Source of the DNA: CAZXWN01 sp964644695 [NCBI: uncultured bacterium]
GTDB lineage: Bacteria; UBP4; UBA4092
Direction: 5' to 3'
Length of the DNA: 64,000 nt
Assembly: GCA_964644695.1 (NCBI GenBank)
Contig: CAZXWN010000012.1
Span: 1 to 64,000 of the forward strand
How positions within the stretch are numbered: position 1 is the first letter of the stretch; every line of letters starts with the position of its first letter. A program made the translations under genes and the position numbers. The notes below the pieces were generated by a model. It did not search any database, was not told the DNA's origin, and saw only the letters and a list, made by a program, of their open reading frames with translations. This document shows, piece by piece, positions 54,130 through 63,061 of this stretch.

Positions 54130-55840
54130 AACAACTTCTTATACGCTTTTTATTTGTGGATTACTGCTTCTAATTGGGATTCCAGTGTTGATCCCTTTCC
54201 TTAATCCTCATTATTTTATTCTCACGCATGACCAATACTTTCCTTTGCATCGGTTGATGGCCATGGATCAATGTTTGCAAGAGGGGCAATTTCCTCCTCG
54301 ATGGGTTGGGTTCTTGGGATTAGGATACGGATATCCTTTATTTAATTATTATGCGCCGTTGGCTTATTACTTAGCCTGGCCCATTTTGAAAGTGACTGGA
54401 AATCCTGTTGTTGCAATCCATAGTGTGTTTGTTTTGGGTTTGTCCTTCGGAGGATGGGGTGTTTGGAAATGGTTGAAACGATATGTGACAACTCCAAGAG
54501 TTGCTTGGTTAGGTGTGGCATTGTATGTTTATTTCCCCTACCATTGGGTCAATGCCTGTGTAAGAGGCGATATTTCTGAACTATTGGCGTCGTCGTTTTT
54601 TTTCTGGGTCTTATGGTCGATAGATATTCTGGGAGACGATTTATCTGATAGGAAATCGATATACTCAGTGGGCCTGTTAGGTAGTTTTTTTTATGCTGCA
54701 ATATTACTCAGTCATAATATTACTTCCCTAATATTTAGCGGATTTTTGATTATCTATTGCATAGTTCACTTTTACCGTTCAAAGAAATCCTGGCTGCTTG
54801 TTACTGTAATGATTTTGGGTGGATTGGGACTGGCTTGTTTTTTTTGGTTGCCTGCTTTTATTGAAAAAAAATACGTGGGCGTTGAATCTTTATTAAGGGA
54901 TGCGCCTTTCTGGGAACACTATGTCTATCCTCAACAGTTATTTATTCCATCCTATGGGTTTGGGGGCAGTGTTTCAGGCCTATCAGATGGAATGAGTTTC
55001 AATGTTGGTTTATTTCATTGGGTGATGGCCGTAGCAGGGTTATATTTATTGATCAAGAGGCGCTGGGCTGGTCCTTTGTATAGGCTGGGTTGGATACACG
55101 GTATTGGCTTATGTGTGCTCCTGATTATGATGACCCCCATCAGTTATATGGTATGGAAGATGACACCCTTATTCCCATTTGTTATGTACCCCTGGAGATT
55201 ATTGTCCCTGGTTGCTATTCCGTTAGTGTTCTTATCTGTAATGTCTTTTGATAAATTATTGTTAGGTAAACCTTCGCAATACATAAATCTGGTGTTGTTA
55301 TTGTCTATATTGGTTGTTGTTGCTTTGATTTTTCCGTATTGGGGCAGAGCTCGCCACATTCTGTATGATCCTCAGGTTCTAAGTCGGCAGATAGTATGGA
55401 ACATTGAGCGCCAGACAGGGACATATGGCACAACTATGAGTAATGAGTATTTACCCAAAACTGTTATCCAGATGCCAGAACAACCATCGAGTTATCCTGT
55501 CTTGTATGAAAATTTAGAATGGGTCTCTGATCTTCGAATAGAATCACAGAATGGGTCTTATGGTCAGTATCAAATAAACTCTGATATTGAACGAAAAATA
55601 ATCATAAACCGATTTATGTTCCCTGGTTGGTACGTCAAAGTAAATGGGAATTCAGTCCCGATATCATCCACTAGAAATGGATTGATACAGGTGGTAATAC
55701 CTGCAGGACAATCCATTATTGAAGTAAGCTGGGGGCGAACACGGACTAGAATGATTGCTGAATGGATTTCCATTGTCTCAATATTGGGTTGGTTGGGATT
55801 GGCTTGGAGAAGTGTGAAAATTAAGCCAGAACTTACTTGA
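54125..55840 (+). CDS. PTPS-related GT-C-like membrane protein with possible AUU start
   Basis: About 571 residues. Roughly 12 transmembrane helices. An outer loop, LTHDQYFPLHRLMAMDQCL, and GYGYPLFNYYAPLAYYLAW match the 6-pyruvoyl-tetrahydropterin-synthase-related membrane domain family, which has a GT-C-like layout. A periplasmic C-terminal domain (about 425-540) precedes a last helix. No ATG, GTG or TTG with a Shine-Dalgarno exists before the first helix. TTG 54080 lies 50 bases inside the previous gene without one. ATT 54125 follows AGAGGTG (54114-54120) and overlaps the previous stop as ATTAA, so an AUU start is proposed. Confidence 0.75.
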   Translation: MKTTSYTLFICGLLLLIGIPVLIPFLNPHYFILTHDQYFPLHRLMAMDQCLQEGQFPPRWVGFLGLGYGYPLFNYYAPLAYYLAWPILKVTGNPVVAIHSVFVLGLSFGGWGVWKWLKRYVTTPRVAWLGVALYVYFPYHWVNACVRGDISELLASSFFFWVLWSIDILGDDLSDRKSIYSVGLLGSFFYAAILLSHNITSLIFSGFLIIYCIVHFYRSKKSWLLVTVMILGGLGLACFFWLPAFIEKKYVGVESLLRDAPFWEHYVYPQQLFIPSYGFGGSVSGLSDGMSFNVGLFHWVMAVAGLYLLIKRRWAGPLYRLGWIHGIGLCVLLIMMTPISYMVWKMTPLFPFVMYPWRLLSLVAIPLVFLSVMSFDKLLLGKPSQYINLVLLLSILVVVALIFPYWGRARHILYDPQVLSRQIVWNIERQTGTYGTTMSNEYLPKTVIQMPEQPSSYPVLYENLEWVSDLRIESQNGSYGQYQINSDIERKIIINRFMFPGWYVKVNGNSVPISSTRNGLIQVVIPAGQSIIEVSWGRTRTRMIAEWISIVSILGWLGLAWRSVKIKPELT

Positions 55841-58691
55841 TTTTGCTTTCCAATTTATCAATGGATTGGAGTATGACAGTGTCTTCTTTAGCAAGATCTC
55901 TCATGCGTTGAAGAATCTTTTTTGTTTCTTTAGTATTTTTCTTTGCAATCAATAATCCTGCTATAACATCATATTCCATTAAAGTGTTGGATATATCATT
56001 TTCTTTCTCATATTGCTGAACAAGTTTTATGCGAAGAGTCATATCTTGAGAATCAAGCCGGACCATGTTCTGTAGTACCCCGACAATTTCTTTGGTTTTT
56101 CCCGTATTGTCAAGATGACTCAGTAAAAGCTTATATATCTTCATTGCCTCTTGTGGCATTTTTTGAATACGGTAGAGTTCAGCTAATAGATGAAGGCCTT
56201 CCAGTTGATCTGGATAAAGAGAAGACATTTTTCTGAACATGGCTGTAGCTGCAACATAATCTTTTTTTTGAATAAGCTTACGTCCACCGGCAAGAAAACA
56301 TTTAACCCCTTCGTCCTGGTTTCCAATTTTATGAAAGATAGTTCCCATCTTTTCATAAATATCTGTTTGTTCTGGATCCAGTTTCAAAATGGTTTGATAA
56401 ACTGTTGCCGCTTCTTTGAGTTTTTTCTTTTTCAAGAAAGCCTCGGCGAGTTCAGCATAACACTGTATTGCTTGAGGTATCTTGTCTGTCTTCTGATACA
56501 CCTGAGCCATATGAAGTAATGGATCTGGACTGCCAGGAGAGGCTTCCAGTGCTTTGTTAAAACACGAGACGGCTTTAGCCATCTGTCCACTACCTGCATA
56601 AAAGATTCCTGTCTGAGTGTAATACTTTTCAGTTTTAGCTGCATCTTTTGTCTGCGAGCAAGCTAATGCCAATGCCTCTAGAATTTTTATGTTTTTATTA
56701 TCCAGTTGATAGGCTTTCTCTAAAACAGGAACAGCCATGGCTGGACTATTTTTCTTCAAATACAATGCGGATGCTGTAGTCCATTGATTAATAGCATCCG
56801 CTGGTTTGCCAGCAGCTGCCATTAAGTTGCCGATTCGGGTGATGATGCTAGTCTGCGTTTTATCAAGTTTTAGGATATAAGCATAAGTTTTTTGAGCATC
56901 TTCAAAATTGTTCTGCTTTACCTGTTCATAAGCTAATCGGCTGTAACAGCCAAGGGCCCTGTTCTTTTGTCCAATTTGCTGATATAGCTCGCCTTGTAAC
57001 TGGAGTAAGGTCATGCGGCGTTGGTTATATTTAAGGCCTTCTTTGACCAACTTAAGAGCTTCATCCCATCTTTTTTGTTGTTGATATAAAGTAGCCAGAC
57101 GCAGGAGATGGAATACGAATTGTTCCCATCGGGAATTATGTCTGTAGAATTCGAGTAATCCTTCATGGGCTTGCAGAGAATCCGGATTTAATTCAATGAT
57201 TGTATTCAAGAACTTGTATGCGGATGAATAATCTTTTCTGGATTGATACCTTTGAGCCAGGTGTAAAAGATTTTGTTCAGCTTCTTCTTTTCTATCGGTC
57301 TTAATTAGATAATCTGTATATGACTGAAGGATTTCCTCATTATCTGGTTCTAGACCAAGGATTTTCTTCCAATACTCGGCTGCTTTGTCTGTGTCTTTTT
57401 CGTTGAGCGCTTCTAATGCTATTTCCTTATACAACGGAAGCAGCTCAGCCGATTTGCCTGTTTTGATGTATAGCTCTTCCAGTTTACTTTGAATCTGGTG
57501 GTCTTCTGGATTGATCTTTGTTAATTTCTCTAATGTTTGCAGTGCGCCTTCGTAATCTTCACTTTTGGTTTGTAGTTGCGCCAGAGCAGGATACTGGTTT
57601 TTTAGCAGATCTTTATCGCCATTGTCAGCTTCAATTAGTTGGACATATTTTTGTCTTAATATTAAGGAATCAGGAAGTGCAGTAGTGACATCCTTTAGTA
57701 ACAAAAGAGCATCTTTAGTTTTCTTTTCACTTAGCAGGAGCTCAACCGTATCAACCGACAGTTGCCCGGCTTGTTCCATCTGATTGTGGAGGCAATATCC
57801 ACGAATAAGAAGAAGGCGAACCTCAATGTCTCTGGTTTTTGATTTATGGACTTTTTCAAGGAATTGAATGCCACGGCCTTCTTGTCCTTTAATTGTGAGA
57901 TAGAGTTCTCCCGCTTTCTTCATCATTATGGCAGCGTCAGCGGCCTTGTTATTTGCAATTAACAGGGGAACCTGAAGTTCGTACCAGGCCGGATTGTTGG
58001 GGTCATGCTTGGCCATCATTTGATATAAATCCATCAAAAGCAGGTTTTCTTTCAGGACTTGATATCCCGTGATGGCTTTTTTAAGAGATTCCAGAGCTTC
58101 TTTCTTCTGGCCCATACCCAATAATGCTTTTCCCGTTAACTCGTGCAGTTTCGGATTATCAGGCTGGATTTTTAATGCTGACTCAAGCAAGGGTAAGGAT
58201 TCTTGATATTTACCACCTGCTACCAGCTTTTCCAGTGTGCCCGTATCAATAGCCGTCCCGGAAACCTTTTTCTTTTCAATGGGCTTGGCTTTAGTAGGAT
58301 TGATTTTAGCTATTGGTTTCTCAGTCGTTTCAGCAGGTTGAGTTTCTTCTTCAACAGGTGTTTCAACATTGATATCTTCAAGATCAATTCCTAACTTGGT
58401 TGCCCAAAAAATAACCGCATCAAGTCGGGAAATATTCTTTGTTTTTGAATAAAGGTCTAACAGGTCACCACCATTAAATCCAGGACAGTGAGTAAATCCG
58501 CATTTGATAGTATTACGCCCAAGAGTAATGGTGAGGCTTCGGAATAATGATTCATTATGGATGGGGCAGAAACAACGTATAGTATTACCATCGTCATGAA
58601 TAGTATCGGTTCGATATCCGATATCTTCCAAGACGTCATTGGCATTCATTTGCTGATTTAACTGGTCTTCAAACTTTCCCGCACTTTTCAT
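55833..58691 (-). CDS. CHC2-type zinc finger fused to a long TPR array
   Basis: 952 residues. Residues 35-85 resemble the DnaG zinc ribbon: Cys42-x2-His45 (CPIH) with Cys64 and Cys69, then FNGGDLLDLY where primases have GGD and a helix. The topoisomerase-primase and helicase-binding domains are absent. An acidic linker (about 115-145) leads into about 20 TPR units (150-940). No signal peptide, so cytoplasmic. It converges with the PTPS-related gene (stops overlap by eight bases) and follows panD by 24. A nucleic-acid or protein scaffold is likely but unproven. Confidence 0.75.
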   Translation of the reverse strand: MKSAGKFEDQLNQQMNANDVLEDIGYRTDTIHDDGNTIRCFCPIHNESLFRSLTITLGRNTIKCGFTHCPGFNGGDLLDLYSKTKNISRLDAVIFWATKLGIDLEDINVETPVEEETQPAETTEKPIAKINPTKAKPIEKKKVSGTAIDTGTLEKLVAGGKYQESLPLLESALKIQPDNPKLHELTGKALLGMGQKKEALESLKKAITGYQVLKENLLLMDLYQMMAKHDPNNPAWYELQVPLLIANNKAADAAIMMKKAGELYLTIKGQEGRGIQFLEKVHKSKTRDIEVRLLLIRGYCLHNQMEQAGQLSVDTVELLLSEKKTKDALLLLKDVTTALPDSLILRQKYVQLIEADNGDKDLLKNQYPALAQLQTKSEDYEGALQTLEKLTKINPEDHQIQSKLEELYIKTGKSAELLPLYKEIALEALNEKDTDKAAEYWKKILGLEPDNEEILQSYTDYLIKTDRKEEAEQNLLHLAQRYQSRKDYSSAYKFLNTIIELNPDSLQAHEGLLEFYRHNSRWEQFVFHLLRLATLYQQQKRWDEALKLVKEGLKYNQRRMTLLQLQGELYQQIGQKNRALGCYSRLAYEQVKQNNFEDAQKTYAYILKLDKTQTSIITRIGNLMAAAGKPADAINQWTTASALYLKKNSPAMAVPVLEKAYQLDNKNIKILEALALACSQTKDAAKTEKYYTQTGIFYAGSGQMAKAVSCFNKALEASPGSPDPLLHMAQVYQKTDKIPQAIQCYAELAEAFLKKKKLKEAATVYQTILKLDPEQTDIYEKMGTIFHKIGNQDEGVKCFLAGGRKLIQKKDYVAATAMFRKMSSLYPDQLEGLHLLAELYRIQKMPQEAMKIYKLLLSHLDNTGKTKEIVGVLQNMVRLDSQDMTLRIKLVQQYEKENDISNTLMEYDVIAGLLIAKKNTKETKKILQRMRDLAKEDTVILQSIDKLESKIK

Positions 58692-58715
58692 GAATTATAA
58701 GGTAATCCCATATAC

Positions 58716-59072
58716 TTATTTTTTCTGAATGATTTGGTTGTTTTCCCCGCAGACAATGATTGTTGGGTGGTAATTGGGGTCATGCTTCATTTGTAAGAAA
58801 GTGAAAATAACTAATTTATCGCCTGCCACACCATACCGGGCAGCCGCACCATTCAGGCATACCACACCGGACCCTCGTGCCCCTTTAATTAAATAAGTTT
58901 CGAATCGTTCTCCATTGGTGATGTTGGCGACCAGGATTTTCTCATATTCAACCATGTCTGCGGCATCCATTAAGTCCTCATCCAGCATTAAACTGCCTTC
59001 ATAAGTTAATTGGGTATCTGTCACCCTGCAAGTGTGGACTTTTGATCGCAACATAATTCGTTCTAAGGACAT
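58716..59072 (-). CDS. panD: Aspartate 1-decarboxylase proenzyme
   Basis: 118 residues. It makes beta-alanine for pantothenate and CoA synthesis. Self-processing site Gly26-Ser27 is in TYEGSLMLDEDL; the new pyruvoyl group forms from Ser27. RFETYLIKGARGSGVVCLNG is the active-site region. Length is typical. It stands between the receiver-HPt gene and the CHC2-TPR gene, all in the same direction, so a shared transcript is possible. Other pan genes are not in the window; the other CoA gene here is coaE. Confidence 0.97.
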   Translation of the reverse strand: MSLERIMLRSKVHTCRVTDTQLTYEGSLMLDEDLMDAADMVEYEKILVANITNGERFETYLIKGARGSGVVCLNGAAARYGVAGDKLVIFTFLQMKHDPNYHPTIIVCGENNQIIQKK

Positions 59073-59127
59073 GGGATATGAGACTCCTTTATTTAGGATT
59101 TAAGGCTTTATTATATCATTGGCGTGT

Positions 59128-59871
59128 TTATTTATCAGAATGAGAGTGAAAGTCTTGTTGTTTATCTGAATTGAGTAAAACTATGATTTCCTCATTTATT
59201 TGGTGGATAGTTTTCTCATCCGGGGTTTCTGGAGAGTATTGATTCAACAAAGATTCGATTCTGCGTGCACACTGCGCTACAATCTCAAATCCATAAGTAG
59301 CGGCAGAACCCGCTAATTTATGTGTTTCCATAATCAGTTTTTTATACAGGTCATCGGATGGTTTTGTTTTGAAGGATTCCCATGTAATTTGTATTTGTTT
59401 GAATTTTTCGGGCAGTCGAAGCTTGTAACTATGATGTGCGGCCTGAAGTTTTTCCTGCATGGATGAATCGGGAGATGTTATTTGATTGGATTCCCAGATT
59501 TGATGGATTTGTTCCGGAAGAGTCATGGGGTCAAATGGTTTGATTATGACATCCAAGGCTCCCATGTTTCGGTATTCATTCAGTTCTTTGGGGAGTACTT
59601 TGGCTGTTAGAAATACTACCGGTGTATATCGTGTTGTATCCAGTTTTCGCAGTGCTGCTAGAGTGGTGGGGCCATCCATATCAGGCATCATTACATCCAG
59701 GATGATTATGTCCGGCTTAAACAGGGTGACCTTTTCGAGCGCTTCCAGACCCGAATTACATGTTTCAACGGTAAAGTGACCTACCAGCTCGAGTGACATT
59801 CTGATAATGTGTTGAATATCAGCATCGTCTTCTACGCAAAGAATTCGTTTTGGTTTGTTTTTACTTGTCAT
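59128..59871 (-). CDS. Receiver-HPt signalling protein
   Basis: 247 residues. Residues 8-125 are a receiver with Asp59 in IILDVMMPDMDG. Residues about 140-245 are an HPt domain with His184 in ETHKLAGSAATYGF. No output domain. It follows the multi-PAS kinase by 17 bases, so phosphate probably moves from kinase to receiver, with the HPt passing it to a distant response regulator. The final target is not in the window. Confidence 0.9.
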   Translation of the reverse strand: MTSKNKPKRILCVEDDADIQHIIRMSLELVGHFTVETCNSGLEALEKVTLFKPDIIILDVMMPDMDGPTTLAALRKLDTTRYTPVVFLTAKVLPKELNEYRNMGALDVIIKPFDPMTLPEQIHQIWESNQITSPDSSMQEKLQAAHHSYKLRLPEKFKQIQITWESFKTKPSDDLYKKLIMETHKLAGSAATYGFEIVAQCARRIESLLNQYSPETPDEKTIHQINEEIIVLLNSDKQQDFHSHSDK

Positions 59872-59888
59872 ATAAATAACACCCTGTA

Positions 59889-62800
59889 TTAACTGGTTTG
59901 TTTTGTTTCTGCAGAATGGTTGGGATAGGGCAGAATAAAATAGAACTGAGTACCTTTCCCTGGTTCTGATTCATAACCTAATTGACCTTGATGATGGTCA
60001 ATGATGGCCTTACATATACTCAACCCTAAACCAGTACCCCCTTGCTGTCGAGTATCAGACGAATCCGCCTGTGCAAATTTCGAAAAAATATGGGGACGGA
60101 ACTCAAGAGGAATACCATTGCCATAATCTTCAACTGTAACTCGGATTCCAACATCTGTTGAATCAACGATAATATTTATGGGTTTCCCAGGGGGTGAAAA
60201 CTTGGCGGCGTTGGATAGAAGATTGGTCATGACCTGGTGAATCCTCTCTGGATCACCCATCACTGTATCTGAAACCACTCCAAGTTTATTAATGCATTTA
60301 AAAGATACCCCATATTTCACAGCTAACGGTTGGTTGTTTTCCAGTGATTGTTTTACCAAGTTTGATAAAGGCATGGGAACAATATGGTACTGCATTTTCC
60401 CGGACTCTATTTTTTCTAAATCCAATAAATCATTAATGAGTATCATTAATCGTTCACTGTTTCGACAGGCTCGAAGGAGTAGGTCCTGGGTAGAAGGATT
60501 TATGGTGCCTGTAACGCCCCCCATTACTAATTTAAGGCTTCCGATAATAGATGTGAGCGGAGTACGGAGTTCGTGGCTTACGGTCGATATGAATTCATTT
60601 TTGAGCCGGTCAATTTTCTTCCGCTCCGTAATGTTTCGGATAATAACCAGAATTTCTTTTCCACTGGATACTACCAGTCGCGCCTCAAAATCAGAAGTTT
60701 TATGTCCTTTGGTTTGTTGATATTCAAACACCTGTATCTGGTGGTGGCGAAACGCTTTCAGTATATAGGATTGAATTTGTTCCACGATTGGTTGTGAAAA
60801 CAAACTTAAGAGATGGTCACCGACATGGTCTTTTTTGTTTGAGGAACCATGCGAACTCTTATAGTCCAGGATGATCCCATCCGAATTAATCCTCAGTATC
60901 ATATCTGGAATGGCATTTATGAGTGCTCGATTTTTTTCTTCACTGTTCCGCAATGCCTCTTCCATCTGTTTTCGCTCAGTAATGTCCTCACTGATTGCTA
61001 CGACATGCCGAATCCGGTTCTGATCATCACGAACTGGAGAAATCGAAATGCTCTTCCAGTATGGCTCACCATTTTTTCTTTTCGTCTGGATCTCTCCGTG
61101 CCATTCTAAACCTGAATTGAGATTTTGAAGTAATTCAGTTAAATCCGGAAGGGAACTGTTTGTTCTAAAAAACTCAGACTGGGTTCCCACTAATTCGTAT
61201 GAACTAAATCCTGAGATCTGGCAGAATTTAGGATTTACATATTCCACATAACCCTGTGGATCCGTAATCATGACGGCTGCCGGACTCTGTTGCATGGCAG
61301 TGGATAAGGTTTGGATGCTTTCCTCAGTTTTCTTTCGCTCGGTTATATCTAGTGCTGTGCAGATAATGCCGAGTTTCCCGTTAATTTCTATCCGATTGGC
61401 GGAGAAATCTACCCAGCGAATCTCACCGGTCTTGGATGAGAACATAAATTCCTGCCGGGGATAGGTGTCGTCGCTATACAGAAGGTCTGTTATTTGTTGT
61501 TGTAAAAGTTCCTGATGCTCTGGATGTAGTATGTCATTCAGTGGTTTTCCGATAATATCATCTCGATTGTAACCCGTAATCTGAGTGAAAAAGGGATTCA
61601 CATAGATGAGTTGATTGCTTTGAATAATGAAGATGGCAACGGAAGCGGTTTCTGCTAACTGCCGGAATTTATTCTCACTTTCAACCAATGCCAGCTGGGC
61701 ATTTTTGAGTGTCGTAATATCCCGTCCAATACTCTGGTATTCAGCAATGTGTTTATTATCGTCCAGGATAACTCGAGTGCTCCATGACAACCATCGTAAT
61801 CCCTTCTCATGATGTTGAAGAGCATACTCAACCGTGTCTGTGGGATTTTCGGGAGAAAGTCCTGAATAATGTTGGATTAATTGTTTCCGGCTAGTAGGGT
61901 CTAATTCGGGGTGATATCTCTTACCGAGTAAAGATTCTTTTTCTACTCCAAAATATCGACAGAATCCCTCATTTACAAAAGTCAGATCACCACTTGTGTT
62001 TATCCGACAAATTAACTCGGTTTGTTCTTCAACGATGGCACGATACTGCTTCTCAGAAATCCGTAACTCAGATTCTATTTTTTGTCGTTGATTAAGTTCG
62101 TAGCGGAGCATCTGGTTTGTTTTTTCCAAGACGGTCGTTTGGTCTTCATAACGACGATTTAACTCACTGTGGGCCTGATGTTGAACGGTTTCCAGCCTTT
62201 TGTAATGGGTAATATCTTCAAGAATTCCGTCGAAGAGAAGTTGTTCTTCTTCATTATAAAAACTCACCCCTGTCAGTTTCCCCACAAAATTACGGCCCTT
62301 CAGGGATACCAATGGAACTTCTTCGTTCTGTATAAATCCCTGTTTTTTTAGCTTCTCGATAATATGGATTCTATCTTTGGGATTTTTATAGATATGGCTG
62401 GGGGGGGTGTTTAACAGTTGCTCACGCGTCTCTGCATCAAAAAATTTAAGCATTGCCTGGTTTACTTCCAGAAACTGGCCCGGCTGAGACTGGAGAGTTC
62501 TGAATACACCCACACTAAGATTGTTGATTAAAACATGGTAGGGGCCGGCCGGGTCATGGCTGGCAATCGGGCCTACCATAGAATCACTATCCTGGTTTAT
62601 GTGAATGACCTTGCCAATACGGGTTTGTTGATTCGTTTGGGTAAGACTTATTTTGATATGGGGAGAACACTGGGCTGTTAAGATGAGAGTTTTGAATTCA
62701 TTAATATTATGGATGGAGAGAAATTCCTGAGATGTACTATCCAGTAAATCTTTTAGAAAGAGCTTCTGACCAGGGTCTGATGTCAGTCCCAATAAAGATT

Positions 62801-62903
62801 GGGCTACAGAATCCATACATAATATCGAAAGGTCTTCTCCGGTAATAAATACGCCCACAGGAGCTTCGGTTGTAGATGGGTCTGTAGGTATGTTTTTTGC
62901 CAT
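59889..62903 (-). CDS. Soluble multi-PAS histidine kinase
   Basis: 1004 residues with no transmembrane helix. An N-terminal PAS-like region leads to about five clearer PAS/PAC units between 120 and 750; repeated NRIEINGKLGIICTALDITE-like PAC ends mark the boundaries. HisKA has its acceptor near His778 in FISTVSHELRTPL. The ATPase shows NLLSNAAKFSPPG (N box) and GGTGLGLSI (G box). There is no receiver in the same chain; it is encoded next door. Multiple PAS domains imply cytoplasmic sensing of redox, gas or a small ligand. Confidence 0.93.
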   Translation of the reverse strand: MAKNIPTDPSTTEAPVGVFITGEDLSILCMDSVAQSLLGLTSDPGQKLFLKDLLDSTSQEFLSIHNINEFKTLILTAQCSPHIKISLTQTNQQTRIGKVIHINQDSDSMVGPIASHDPAGPYHVLINNLSVGVFRTLQSQPGQFLEVNQAMLKFFDAETREQLLNTPPSHIYKNPKDRIHIIEKLKKQGFIQNEEVPLVSLKGRNFVGKLTGVSFYNEEEQLLFDGILEDITHYKRLETVQHQAHSELNRRYEDQTTVLEKTNQMLRYELNQRQKIESELRISEKQYRAIVEEQTELICRINTSGDLTFVNEGFCRYFGVEKESLLGKRYHPELDPTSRKQLIQHYSGLSPENPTDTVEYALQHHEKGLRWLSWSTRVILDDNKHIAEYQSIGRDITTLKNAQLALVESENKFRQLAETASVAIFIIQSNQLIYVNPFFTQITGYNRDDIIGKPLNDILHPEHQELLQQQITDLLYSDDTYPRQEFMFSSKTGEIRWVDFSANRIEINGKLGIICTALDITERKKTEESIQTLSTAMQQSPAAVMITDPQGYVEYVNPKFCQISGFSSYELVGTQSEFFRTNSSLPDLTELLQNLNSGLEWHGEIQTKRKNGEPYWKSISISPVRDDQNRIRHVVAISEDITERKQMEEALRNSEEKNRALINAIPDMILRINSDGIILDYKSSHGSSNKKDHVGDHLLSLFSQPIVEQIQSYILKAFRHHQIQVFEYQQTKGHKTSDFEARLVVSSGKEILVIIRNITERKKIDRLKNEFISTVSHELRTPLTSIIGSLKLVMGGVTGTINPSTQDLLLRACRNSERLMILINDLLDLEKIESGKMQYHIVPMPLSNLVKQSLENNQPLAVKYGVSFKCINKLGVVSDTVMGDPERIHQVMTNLLSNAAKFSPPGKPINIIVDSTDVGIRVTVEDYGNGIPLEFRPHIFSKFAQADSSDTRQQGGTGLGLSICKAIIDHHQGQLGYESEPGKGTQFYFILPYPNHSAETKQTS

Positions 62904-63010
62904 CCCAATGAGTACCTGTTTTTCCTTCTGAATTTACCGATTGTGCATCATTAATGAGTCTATCAGTATTTTAGGTCTCCATGAGACGAGGTGCAACTCT
63001 ATATAAATGA

Positions 63011-63036
63011 AAAAGAGGAGTTTTAACTCCTCTTTT
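63011..63036 (-). terminator. Terminator of the DUF1343 gene
   Basis: AAAAGAGGAGTT pairs with AACTCCTCTTTT; the minus strand continues TTTTTCATTT. It lies 26 bases after the stop at 63062. Confidence 0.85.
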
Positions 63037-63061
63037 CTCAGGTATTCGAAGGGTAATGTGA

